A stretch of DNA of 64,000 nt, from positions 186,001 to 250,000 of the forward strand of contig NZ_AULP01000002.1 of the NCBI RefSeq assembly GCF_000422345.1, given 5' to 3'. Numbering within the stretch: position 1 is the stretch's first letter; every line of letters begins with the position of its first letter. The translations under genes were made by a program, and so were the position numbers. This DNA is from Neomelitea salexigens DSM 19753. GTDB taxonomy: Bacteria > Pseudomonadota > Gammaproteobacteria > Pseudomonadales > Spongiibacteraceae. Positions 10,505-19,507 of the stretch are shown here, piece by piece. The notes beneath the pieces are model-generated. The model made no database searches and was not told the origin of the DNA. It was given only the letters and a program-made list of their open reading frames with translations.

Positions 10505-11110
10505 TTAGTCACTTGAGGAAGAGAATAACTGATCGCGGTAGTTCGCGACCCTGGCTGCCGTTCGCTGCCTGTCCTCAGAATCTTGCTCCTGCATACTCCT
10601 GCGCAACTGGTCGGCAAGCAAAAGGTTTTCTGGGTGTTCGGCTATACGCGCCTCAACGGCCTGACTCCGCTGTTCATGCCTTATCCATAACGCACACATT
10701 TCCTCACGCTGCTTTTGAGCAATTAAGTCGCTAGCCGTCGGGGTATTCTTCTCAATATTTGAGCTATCATTTTTCTCATAACTAACATCCATTTGCGAAC
10801 GACTGTGCGCGAGATTCAATATTTTTTCTCGCACAAAAATCTCCTTTTCGGCTGCAAGCTTTCTCTCAACCGCTCCTATATAGTTCAAATTTTCTTCTGA
10901 ATCTATGCGGCTTAACTTTCCCGCCAATTCGCTTTCGAGTGACGTTTTTTCAGCTTGATACAAACTACCAATCGACTGGGCATCGTCACCGCTCCGTAAG
11001 CGCTCTACATACGCCCCAAATAATTGATGGAAATAGCTTTCATCCCCGCCATTAACCGTCTTATTCGAGGCTATAACGCCCGATACGGGCTCCGTCATAA
11101 TTGGCTTCAC
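10505..11110 (-). CDS. Hypothetical coiled-coil protein downstream of the secreted repeat protein
   Basis: I do not recognise this gene. From a GTG at 11110, with GGAGGG six bases upstream, it gives a 201-residue, highly charged, mostly helical protein without signal peptide or membrane segment; an ATG at 11164 in frame is possible but has no evident ribosome-binding site. Residues 50-110 and 130-190 have heptad-like spacing with many E, K, R and Q (for example LESELAGKLSRIDSEENL and the REEM...RSQAVEARIAEH region), and the tail is SSSSD. It lies between the terminator of the large surface protein and the DUF6447-like gene on the same strand. A cytoplasmic partner of the type I substrate is one possibility. 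Confidence 0.6.
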   Translation of the reverse strand: MKPIMTEPVSGVIASNKTVNGGDESYFHQLFGAYVERLRSGDDAQSIGSLYQAEKTSLESELAGKLSRIDSEENLNYIGAVERKLAAEKEIFVREKILNLAHSRSQMDVSYEKNDSSNIEKNTPTASDLIAQKQREEMCALWIRHEQRSQAVEARIAEHPENLLLADQLRRSMQEQDSEDRQRTAARVANYRDQLFSSSSD

Positions 11111-11230
11111 ATTGAGCCCTCCAGACAACTTATCCAGACTTTCCCTCAGCAAAAAACACGCCAATAAAAATATACTTAATATATCAATAATTTATTTTAT
11201 AGCGGAACACCAAAACGAAGGATAGCGGCA

Positions 11231-11255
11231 AAAAAAACCCGGCTTGCGCCGGGTT
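11231..11255 (-). terminator. Rho-independent terminator after the large surface protein gene
   Basis: On the minus strand AACCCGGC-GCAA-GCCGGGTT is followed by eight T. It lies 45 bases beyond the stop of the 1463-residue protein gene; a smaller hairpin, TTCCGC/GCGGAA, sits between them at 11271-11286. Confidence 0.9.
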
Positions 11256-11299
11256 ACCAACTCAGAGTAATTCCGCTTTCGCGGAAAACTTAAGTACGA

Positions 11300-14200
11300 T
11301 TAAGCGATTTCGATCCAGCCTGCACCAGAGTCAGCACCGCTTTCCAAGCCAACCAGGGCCGCCGTACCAGGCATTCCTACCAGCTCTACAACAGTGTCGT
11401 TCCCGCCATCCTGGAAAACAAAGACACTGTCTTTCTCATCCAGAATATTGTTGCCATCGGCATCATAGGTAAAGGCGACAGTGCTACCAGTGTTATTTAG
11501 GTTAGCCGCTAAGTAGCCCAGTGCATCCTGAAGACTGATGTCTCCCGCTCCAGTTCCCACATCCTTGGCATTGCCATTGAGATCGCTAAAATTCGCCACT
11601 CCATTCACAATATTGACTGAACCTGCTCCACCAACATTCGTGTCAGGATTAGCTACATTCGCGTTAGTTGCGACAATTGTGCTGGCCAAATCGAGAACAT
11701 CCTCACCTACAGCACCCAATGCATTAAAGCCAAACACCTGGTCCATGGCAGCAGCCGTTGATTCACCATCTGCAATTACTACAGTGTCTGAAGCACCGTC
11801 TACCACTTTAGAGTTTTGCATCGCAAACTTGTCAGCGCCAGCACCACCATTGAAGGTATCCGCGCCCATTCCGCCAATGGCTGCATCATTACCCGCACCA
11901 CCCCGGAAGTCGAGAGTACCTAATGCGCCAACCATGATGGCAACATCGTTGCCGTCACCACCGTCCACAGTCTGATTACTGCCATCGTTCCGGATGTACA
12001 AATCAGAGTTCGCAGTTGGCGCGGCAGCATTGCCATCTTTATCAAGGTCATTCACAAATGCACGGCGACCATCGAGAACGGCGGAGTCGGTATTTAGACT
12101 ATCGCCAGTCCAGCTAAGCGTTAGCGTAGAGCCAGCGCCTACAGCCAACATTTGGTCGACATCCCCCAGACCGAATCCCTGACCATCAACGTCGATCTGA
12201 ACTGATGTGATACCACCACCATCGAGCGATACGGTATTGGTTGCCGTGGTCGCGGCGTTACCTGAGTCAAAGTTATCTTGAACAGTATCAATACCCGTAC
12301 CTACGCTGTAGGTATCGTTACCAAACAGGCCTTGCACCAGGTCATTACCTGCACCGGAGAAGATAACGTTATCTCCGCGCCCACCCTGGATAGTGTCCCA
12401 GCCAGAGCCAGTCGTAATGGTGTCATTTTGCGCCGAACCAGTGATAACGTTGTTACCGTTGCCGCCGTCGATTTTAATACCCTTACCAGCGGAAGTTGCT
12501 GCACTGAACACATCATTACCGCGGCCCAACGTAACATTGGCTCCATCGCCCAGCGCAATCGCATCTGCAGTAAAGTTACCTTGCACTGAAGTAGCGTCCA
12601 GGCTCTTAAGAGTGTTGTTCAAAGCACCACCTGAGATGGTCTTAAGATCAACATTTCCTTGAGCTGAAACCGTCAGAGCAGACAGGTTTTTACCATAGAT
12701 GTTGTTGATGATCGTTTGTGCATTAGGCGCGCCTGCGGTGCGGTCTTCATCAGCTACGGTAACATTCATGGTTTTAACGCCATGTGCCGTCAGCTGACCT
12801 AGCTCGTACATGGTCGCACCAAAAATGACATCATCAAGCTGTGAATTAATGTTAACGGCTAGAGTGTCTCCCGTGTTGTTCGCAAGGGTTACGCCGTTGA
12901 ACACTGCCTGGGTTGACTCATCGTTAATCCACCCCTTGTATGCAGCATCACCGGCAACGGTGCTGCCAATGCCTGTCCAGGTTGGACTAGCAAGGCGAGC
13001 TGCCGCTTCAGCCTGGGAGCGATTAGCCGCAGTGTTGTCATTATCAACGTCCAAATCGGCCGAGAAGTTTAGCTCGCTCAAGGTCGTATCCGTTAGGGTG
13101 ATAACGTCTTTAGTTTCTGGTGTTACCACAAACGGTTCTGCTGCATTGTCGGCTTTTTGGGCTGTAATATTGTTATTACCAGTCCTATCCGTGGCGTTTG
13201 AGCCCATGATGACGAGGTTGTCTACGTCAGCATTGGCCATTCCCAAGCTAATTTTTTCAGAGGCAACAATATGCAGGTTCTCGATGTCGACAAGGTCCAA
13301 ATTCGCATCTTTGCTGAATGCTGCCCGAACAGTATCCACACCACCTTGGTCGCTAATTTTATCTGCAGAGTTAAAGCCATCAACCGTTGCGAACGTCAGG
13401 ATATCGTCACCGCTACCCAAGCGAATATCTTGGTTAGCGTTACCTACGGTCAAACGCAGATCACTTGCCTGAGCAGAGCCGTCTACCACGTTGCTAATCA
13501 GCGTTTGAGAGACGGTAAATTCATCACCAGCCTCACCACCACTCAACGTTAGCGTTCCAGTATGCTCAGCAGAGTTAATTAAATCGACGGTGTTAGATTC
13601 GATGTCATTATCGATAATAGTGATATTTTCAACACGACCATCATCTTTGATGGTGTTGCCATCACCATTATCACCATCTACATCCAAGCGGAAGTTGAAG
13701 AAGTTATTACCACGGGCGTCTGGATTCGGGTTATTGCGATCATCTTCAATAGTGATTGCAAACGTGTCACTACCTGTTGATGCATCCTTCAACTGAACAT
13801 CAACCAGAGGGTTGCTGGTACCGGTAATACCGTGATTCAGCTGAACACCATTTTGAGCCAGCGTAGATCCCAGATCACGCAGGTTAAACATGGCCGACCC
13901 AGCCTGTTCACCTCTCATCAATACACTAGTGAGGGACGAATCAAAGGCATCGAAATCCACCGTCTGTGCGCCGCTTTGCTGACGCAGTTCCAGGCTTTGA
14001 ATATTGCTAATTGCCGCATCATTCTCTACGCCTGCAGTGGTTACCAAACTGTTATTACCAGCGCCACCATCTAAAACATCACGGTTAGTCGGCGATGTGT
14101 CAGTCACAGTTTCCGAGGTCCAAAAGACGTCGTTTCCAGCACCACCTTGGATATTCGTGTGAACCATCGCACCCGAGTTTGATGGGTCAGCGTGCCCACC

Positions 14201-15691
14201 AAGCGCAGAGCTAATATCAATTTCCATATCACCCGTAAAGGCTGATGCATCAAGGCTCAAAAGCCCAACAGCGGAAGGATTATTGATAGCGCCAGTGTTG
14301 AACCGGTTTGCTTCAAATACGCCGCTTGGACTCGGAATCTCAGTGAGGTTAACGATTTTCAAGCTATCGCTACCAGTAATAACTAGTGACTCCATTTCGT
14401 TAACTGAGAAGGCATCTAAGTCGACGCCGTTTACCGCGTTAAGGTTGACCGTTTCAAAGCCTTCTGTGGCAGCACCCGTTCCGCGGCCAGATTGCCCAAC
14501 CATTTGAGCGAGCACGTCATCCAATTCGATATCAAGTGTATCGTTACCCGTCAGCACGCCTTGCTTATAGACGAAAGAAACGTTGACATCATCTGAGGCT
14601 GTGTTCGATACACGTAGATCAGCCACAGGAGTACTGATATTATCTACCGTAACCGCACCAGCATCTTGTGTAACGCGCTCAACATTAACCTTTTCGGTCG
14701 AGTCCGCATTACGCAGATCTAGAGTTGTGGTGCTGCCAGTCCAATCGATATTAATATTTTGGATATTGATCAGCTTAGGGGTAACAACCCACGAGGTTTG
14801 TTCATCGCCATTCTGGTGCCCCATTGTAACGTTCAAGGTATTGTCGGTTTTACCGGCAGTACCTGTGAGCACGTCTTCATCTTGCAGAGACAGAATACGG
14901 TCAGAGCCATCTGGAGTGAATACCATCGGGGCATCGAAAACGTCAGCAGTAGCAACATCAGTGCCACTGGTCAGCTGATACGCGCCTGGCGTGCCGCCAT
15001 TACCCGCTGGGTCAACGGTGATATTTACCGTTTGAGTAATGCTGGTTTTACCGTCTGAAATCACCACATCGAAGCTGTCGGTGCCGCTGAAGCCAGCATC
15101 GGGGGTGTAGGTGAATTGGTTGCTGCCGTTTACAGCTAATTGACCGTTTGCGGGCTGAGTGGGCGAGTAAGTCAGTGAATCGCCGTCTGCGTCGGTTGCG
15201 TTGATGGAGATAACGGTTGAGTCACCTTCGTCAACACTTACAGCCTGGCTGGCCGCCGCTTCTGGAGCACGGTTTGCAGGTGTGCTGGGCGATTTGCTAC
15301 CGCCGTTGTCGTCGTCATCGTCGTCTGAGGCTGCAACAATGGCCGCCGCACCGAGAACACCAGCACCGATCCACACGCCAGTCGGCACTGAGCCGCCGGA
15401 CGAACCACCGGTTGATGCGCCGCCAGATGACTGCGCGTTGGTGTCAGCCAGAACCATTGCCGCAACGCCATTGTCGGCAGCAGCAACTTCTACGGCTTCA
15501 GTTTGAATTGCGCCTTCGCTAAGCGCCACTTCCTCTTCCAGCTTCTTCTCATCGTCGAAGAGGCCTTCTACAGGTGCGGTTTCTAGTTCGGCTTGGGGGG
15601 CTACAGCAGCCGCCAATTCGGCAGACAATGTGTCGACAGCAGTCGTATCCACATCCACTGTAATTTGCTCACGCGTTCCTTGCTTTTTCAT
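11300..15691 (-). CDS. Large type I secreted surface protein with Ig/cadherin-like domain and RTX repeats
   Basis: A 1463-residue acidic protein, the presumed substrate of the adjacent type I secretion system. Residues 1-100 are an acidic N-terminal region ending in a Gly/Ser stretch; 104-121 form a hydrophobic Gly/Ala segment (GVWIGAGVLGAAAIVAA) directly followed by six Asp (123-128). Residues 143-228 are an Ig/cadherin-like domain (FTYTPDAGFSGTDSFDVVISDG... pattern at 193-214). The long middle (240-1050) is beta-strand-repeat sequence rich in N, D, T, V with few charged bases, resembling RsaA-like surface-layer proteins. Calcium-binding RTX nonapeptides (GGxGxDxxx) occur around 1070-1160 and 1240-1290. 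The C-terminus ends GAGWIEIA, free of Cys, as in type I signals. Cysteine is absent throughout. Could be an S-layer-like protein or an adhesin; no LapG-type TAAG cleavage motif was seen. Confidence 0.85.
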   Translation of the reverse strand: MKKQGTREQITVDVDTTAVDTLSAELAAAVAPQAELETAPVEGLFDDEKKLEEEVALSEGAIQTEAVEVAAADNGVAAMVLADTNAQSSGGASTGGSSGGSVPTGVWIGAGVLGAAAIVAASDDDDDDNGGSKSPSTPANRAPEAAASQAVSVDEGDSTVISINATDADGDSLTYSPTQPANGQLAVNGSNQFTYTPDAGFSGTDSFDVVISDGKTSITQTVNITVDPAGNGGTPGAYQLTSGTDVATADVFDAPMVFTPDGSDRILSLQDEDVLTGTAGKTDNTLNVTMGHQNGDEQTSWVVTPKLINIQNINIDWTGSTTTLDLRNADSTEKVNVERVTQDAGAVTVDNISTPVADLRVSNTASDDVNVSFVYKQGVLTGNDTLDIELDDVLAQMVGQSGRGTGAATEGFETVNLNAVNGVDLDAFSVNEMESLVITGSDSLKIVNLTEIPSPSGVFEANRFNTGAINNPSAVGLLSLDASAFTGDMEIDISSALGGHADPSNSGAMVHTNIQGGAGNDVFWTSETVTDTSPTNRDVLDGGAGNNSLVTTAGVENDAAISNIQSLELRQQSGAQTVDFDAFDSSLTSVLMRGEQAGSAMFNLRDLGSTLAQNGVQLNHGITGTSNPLVDVQLKDASTGSDTFAITIEDDRNNPNPDARGNNFFNFRLDVDGDNGDGNTIKDDGRVENITIIDNDIESNTVDLINSAEHTGTLTLSGGEAGDEFTVSQTLISNVVDGSAQASDLRLTVGNANQDIRLGSGDDILTFATVDGFNSADKISDQGGVDTVRAAFSKDANLDLVDIENLHIVASEKISLGMANADVDNLVIMGSNATDRTGNNNITAQKADNAAEPFVVTPETKDVITLTDTTLSELNFSADLDVDNDNTAANRSQAEAAARLASPTWTGIGSTVAGDAAYKGWINDESTQAVFNGVTLANNTGDTLAVNINSQLDDVIFGATMYELGQLTAHGVKTMNVTVADEDRTAGAPNAQTIINNIYGKNLSALTVSAQGNVDLKTISGGALNNTLKSLDATSVQGNFTADAIALGDGANVTLGRGNDVFSAATSAGKGIKIDGGNGNNVITGSAQNDTITTGSGWDTIQGGRGDNVIFSGAGNDLVQGLFGNDTYSVGTGIDTVQDNFDSGNAATTATNTVSLDGGGITSVQIDVDGQGFGLGDVDQMLAVGAGSTLTLSWTGDSLNTDSAVLDGRRAFVNDLDKDGNAAAPTANSDLYIRNDGSNQTVDGGDGNDVAIMVGALGTLDFRGGAGNDAAIGGMGADTFNGGAGADKFAMQNSKVVDGASDTVVIADGESTAAAMDQVFGFNALGAVGEDVLDLASTIVATNANVANPDTNVGGAGSVNIVNGVANFSDLNGNAKDVGTGAGDISLQDALGYLAANLNNTGSTVAFTYDADGNNILDEKDSVFVFQDGGNDTVVELVGMPGTAALVGLESGADSGAGWIEIA

Positions 15692-16104
15692 TTGTATCTC
15701 CCTGGGTACGAGTACTATCCGACATCCGCCGGAATCTCTACAGCAACTGATTTTGCAATCAGTATCCTGGTCAATAGCAAGCTATCCTGCCTGCCGTGTT
15801 ACGCGCTGTACTCAATCCTTGAAACAGACTTGCGTAACGTCGGTATGTACGAGTACCGACTTGACATAAACTTTTTCGAGTTTGAAAGGTACGTCAGCGC
15901 TGTCAACACGTCAATACCCTATAAAGCTGCTCGAAAGATTTTATCTTTAATTAAATCCTTTCGCTTTCCAGTTTGTTACAGCGCACTTTAATGATGCACT
16001 ATTAACAATCTTATTTAATATTTAAAGCGACACCACACTTTATTTTTCGAGTTTTTATAGCATAGTACAATGCCATAAAAACGCTACAAGATAATAAAAC
16101 TTTT
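15692..16104 (-). promoter_or_regulatory. 413-bp leader/promoter region of the large surface protein gene
   Basis: The stretch between the HlyD stop and the surface protein start has no credible gene. It is AT-rich at its upstream end. Near the gene it carries two related motifs: GTACGAGTAC then TATCCGAC at 15706-15723, immediately upstream of the GGGAG ribosome-binding site, and GTACGAGTAC then CGAC at 15847-15860, the latter inside the inverted repeat GTCGGTA/TACCGAC (15839-15845 and 15854-15860). An ACTGATT/AATCAGT hairpin lies near 15746-15763. A TTGACA hexamer occurs on the minus strand but without a good -10 at 16-18 bases, so the promoter itself is not assigned. Confidence 0.5.
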
Positions 16105-17283
16105 TTAGCGCTCGGTTAACGCTTCAGCACTGCCGCGGCGCAAGGGCTTAAGAATATACTGCGCAACCGTTCTATGGCCGGTAATAATCTCCGCCGTTGC
16201 TGTCATACCTGGTATCACCTCTATTGGTTCTATTCCCTTTCTTTCAGGTAACTGGGTGATCTTTACTTGCGCCCGGTAGTAAGGGTCTTCATTTTGACGC
16301 AGATCTTCATCAATCGTGTCAGGGCTCACATACACCACTTCACCTTCCAGCGCGCCATAAATGCTTGAATCGTAAGCATCTAACTTCACATTCGCTCTGA
16401 GCCCCGGTCTGACAAAGGCTACGTCTTTTGAATAAATTCGCGCTTCTATTAGTAAGGGTTCATCTGAGGGCACAATTTGTAATAGCTCATCGCCCGCTTT
16501 AAGCACCGCTCCCATCGTGGTAATGCGGATATTTTTAATACTGCCCGACATCGGCGCACGAATAATGGTTGCCGCCAACGCCTCTTGGCGCTGCTTGTAG
16601 ATTTGCAAGGTTTGTTCCAATTCCGCCTGGGTGCTCGCCAGTTCTTTTTGCGCGTCGCGGCGATATTCATTTTGCCTGTTAGTAAGCTCAGCGGTGAGCT
16701 CAACCACTTGGCGTCGCGCCGATAACACTTCTGACTGAGAGGCATCACCCGTGCGCGCCAACTGTTGCAAAGCGCTTAGCTCTTCCTGTGCAAGTCGCAG
16801 TGATTTTTTGACGCTGTTTCGCTCTTCGCGCTGCTGACGGAGGCGTCGCGTGTGCAGGTTCTTTTGTCGTTCGGCGAGGTCGCTTTCCCTTGCTACGGCA
16901 TCACTAAATTTCAGCGGCGTGCCGTTGAGCTCAGCGCGTAAGCGTTCCACGTTTGCCGTTAGATCCAGCACTTTGGAGCGGGTCTCAGCGGCATTGGCGG
17001 CAAAACGGGTGCGGTCCAGCTCCGCCAGAACGTCACCAGCATTGACCAGCTCACCCTCTTTCACATTCAAACTTTGCAGAACACCACCGTCCACTACCTG
17101 GACGATTTGCGAACGACTAGAAACGATCACCTCGCCACTGGCCCTTACCTGCTCATCCAGTACTGCCCAGTTCGCCCACGCGACACTGGCCACAACGGTC
17201 AGCCCCATTACCCATAGCATTCTGCCGGCCGCGCCAATATTGATGGGACGAGAGCGTGAGAATAAGTCCTCTGCGGATATCAT
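16105..17283 (-). CDS. HlyD family type I secretion periplasmic adaptor
   Basis: A 392-residue membrane fusion protein linking the ABC exporter to the outer-membrane channel. One transmembrane segment at residues 21-41 follows a short cytoplasmic tail; then a lipoyl-like half motif (VQVVDGGVLQSLNVKEGELVNAGDVLAELD region, 61-90), a long coiled coil (about 100-235), the second lipoyl half (APMSGSIKNI) and a beta-barrel region ending in the family signature VIPGMTATAEIITG near the C-terminus. Its ATG overlaps the ABC transporter stop by four bases (ATGA), showing translational coupling. It is the third gene of the tolC-ABC-hlyD operon. Confidence 0.95.
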   Translation of the reverse strand: MISAEDLFSRSRPINIGAAGRMLWVMGLTVVASVAWANWAVLDEQVRASGEVIVSSRSQIVQVVDGGVLQSLNVKEGELVNAGDVLAELDRTRFAANAAETRSKVLDLTANVERLRAELNGTPLKFSDAVARESDLAERQKNLHTRRLRQQREERNSVKKSLRLAQEELSALQQLARTGDASQSEVLSARRQVVELTAELTNRQNEYRRDAQKELASTQAELEQTLQIYKQRQEALAATIIRAPMSGSIKNIRITTMGAVLKAGDELLQIVPSDEPLLIEARIYSKDVAFVRPGLRANVKLDAYDSSIYGALEGEVVYVSPDTIDEDLRQNEDPYYRAQVKITQLPERKGIEPIEVIPGMTATAEIITGHRTVAQYILKPLRRGSAEALTER

Positions 17284-19499
17284 TGTCCACCCCCTACATT
17301 TACAACACCCGGGCCGTTTTGGCTGCCAGCTTTTTGAGCTTGGTTTTGCACAGCGGGTGCCGATGCATCCGCAAGCATTTCTTTGACGATTTCGCCGTTG
17401 TGAATGATGAATCCGCGATCCGCTAAACTCACCCAGGATTGCTTGTGAGTTGTAAAGATAACCGTGGTGTCACGGGGCAACCCCTGGATAATATCGATAA
17501 CTTTTTGCTCCAGTACCGAGTCCAGGCTGGCCGCAGGCTCATCAAGCAACCAGACTTTGGGATTTTGAAGTACCAGCCGCGTTAGCCCGACAGCTTGTCG
17601 CTGTCCGCCCGACATTCCAGCCCCGCCTTCAGTGATTGGAAGCTGCAGGCCCAACGGGTGGCGCTGCACAGCATCGAGAAGGCCTGTTTTTTCAAGTGCG
17701 GCGACGATCTCATCTTCGCTGGGCATACTCATCCCCAGGGTGAGGTTGTCGAGCAAGGTCCCGGAAATCAATTTCGGCTCTTGGGGAAGGTATCCAATGA
17801 CTTCACGCAACCAACTCTGCCGACAATGCTCGTAGTCGAGACCGGCGATACGGATCTCACCTTGATTTGGCGTGGCAATACCTGCAAACAATTTCAACAA
17901 CGTCGATTTTCCGCAGCCATTGCGACCCAACACGGCCACTTTACTGCCTGCATCAATGCGTAGCGCTTCAGCACTGAACTGCGGTAGCTGCGACCCCGTG
18001 TAGGCATACTTCACATCAACCAGTTCGAGGTCCAACGGCAGAGCATGGGTATTCGCTTCGCGCTTGGCATCCAGGTCACTCGGGCAGGACAGCACCTGAT
18101 CCAGCACTTGCAGGGAATACTTGGCATGGTGCCAACGCACCAGCAGGGCGGATATACCAGAGATACTTGCCAGCGCCCGTCCGCCCAAAATTGAGCAGGC
18201 GATTAAACCGCCCATAGTGAGTTCGCCAGTCTCAATGACATAGACACCGGTAATAATAATGGCCACGTAAGAGAGCTGTTGAAAGAACGCCGTGACAATC
18301 TGCACCACGGACGACACGTAATTGAGCTCTTCACCGCGGTCGCACGTTTCCCTTGTCGCGTTAATCCAGGCGTCACTAAATTTTGCCTCTCCACCCTGGG
18401 ATTTTATTACTTCACCGCTGGATACCGCCTCATAGAGCATTCCCTGGCGGCGCACGACTGCGTCATTATTTTCTTGTTGAATGCGCGCCAGTGGCTTGTA
18501 AGCCACCAGACCAATTAGCGTGCTTAACAACACAAATACCAACGGCACCAGAGCAACCGGGCCGGCTATCATATAAATCGCCGCCACAAACAAACCAACG
18601 AAAGGCAGGTCAACCAATGAGAACACCGTGGACGAGGTAAAGAATTGCTTCACCGATTCATAGTCCCTGACCTGTGCGACAAGTGAGCCCTGACGACTCG
18701 GGCGTCGATCTAACTTTAGGCCCAGCAAGCGCTCAAATATGTAGAGCGACAGTGCCTCGTCCAGGCGCTTGCCGGTCGCGTCCATAATTTTTAGGCGCAC
18801 CAGCTTAAAAATAACGTCAAACACATAGGCCACGCCCATACCAATTGCCAAAAACCACAGCGTGGCATAGGCAAAATTAGGAACAACTCGGTCGTATACC
18901 TGCATTGCAAACAGCGATGACATGACGGCAATAAGATTGATAAACACCGATACCAACGCGACCTTACCGAGCAGCGGCGCATGCGCCTTTATCGCAACAT
19001 GAATCGCCTCAGTCGCCTTACCGCGAGGCTCGCTTTCGATAAAGCTTTCATCCTCCTCTGCAGCAAGGGGCGCTACGGGAACCAATACCTCTGGGTTAGC
19101 CGGCAAACTGACGGGTTCTGCGCCCAACCATTTAACCACCATCGGCGACTCACTACTCGCCAGCTTGAGCACAACACCTATGCTATTCGCCGTAACCAGC
19201 CACGCCGGTAACTGGCCGGGCGACAATAAACCAGCCGTGCTGCTGGCGACGGCATGCCCCTTGAATAGCGACTTCCATGCGGCAATCAAGCGGTCGCGGC
19301 TGGTATTTGCCGTGACCTGCCCCCAGGCCTGCTCGGCTTCGTGCTTGGAGGCGTGCAAACCTCTGCGCCTTGCCATGTCCATTAGCGCTTTAGCAGCTAA
19401 GGGCATTGAAATATCCTGCTCATCGCTTGCCAACTCAGCGGGCTTAGGCCTTGCTTGCACTTCAACTTCAGCGGTGGATTCGGCGAGATTACTAGACAT
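17280..19499 (-). CDS. Type I secretion ABC transporter/permease (LapB-like, C39-like domain without Cys)
   Basis: A 739-residue exporter. Residues 30-150 form the N-terminal C39-peptidase-like domain; it has no cysteine before residue 386, so it cannot cleave a leader and is the substrate-docking type used for RTX proteins. Transmembrane segments lie at about 178-198, 212-232, 292-312, 315-335, 400-420 and 430-450. The nucleotide-binding domain shows Walker A GRNGCGKST (525-533), signature SGGQR (630-634), Walker B LLDEP (651-655) and switch His 685. It starts eight bases after the TolC-like gene and overlaps hlyD by four. A Gly-rich tail (VNVGGGQ) ends the protein. Confidence 0.95.
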   Translation of the reverse strand: MSSNLAESTAEVEVQARPKPAELASDEQDISMPLAAKALMDMARRRGLHASKHEAEQAWGQVTANTSRDRLIAAWKSLFKGHAVASSTAGLLSPGQLPAWLVTANSIGVVLKLASSESPMVVKWLGAEPVSLPANPEVLVPVAPLAAEEDESFIESEPRGKATEAIHVAIKAHAPLLGKVALVSVFINLIAVMSSLFAMQVYDRVVPNFAYATLWFLAIGMGVAYVFDVIFKLVRLKIMDATGKRLDEALSLYIFERLLGLKLDRRPSRQGSLVAQVRDYESVKQFFTSSTVFSLVDLPFVGLFVAAIYMIAGPVALVPLVFVLLSTLIGLVAYKPLARIQQENNDAVVRRQGMLYEAVSSGEVIKSQGGEAKFSDAWINATRETCDRGEELNYVSSVVQIVTAFFQQLSYVAIIITGVYVIETGELTMGGLIACSILGGRALASISGISALLVRWHHAKYSLQVLDQVLSCPSDLDAKREANTHALPLDLELVDVKYAYTGSQLPQFSAEALRIDAGSKVAVLGRNGCGKSTLLKLFAGIATPNQGEIRIAGLDYEHCRQSWLREVIGYLPQEPKLISGTLLDNLTLGMSMPSEDEIVAALEKTGLLDAVQRHPLGLQLPITEGGAGMSGGQRQAVGLTRLVLQNPKVWLLDEPAASLDSVLEQKVIDIIQGLPRDTTVIFTTHKQSWVSLADRGFIIHNGEIVKEMLADASAPAVQNQAQKAGSQNGPGVVNVGGGQ

Positions 19500-19507
19500 A
19501 CTTTGAC

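Noticed and set aside
13832-14074. Several plus-strand frames inside the large surface protein gene
   Set aside because: They are antisense frames of a repeat gene with biased codon use, not independent genes.
11300-15691. Repeats in the surface protein gene as a possible CRISPR or DNA repeat array
   Set aside because: The similarity is at protein level (GGxGxD motifs); there are no identical spaced DNA repeats.
15593-15991. 132-codon plus-strand frame across the surface protein start
   Set aside because: Runs antisense through a certain gene start into the leader; no recognisable domain or ribosome-binding site.
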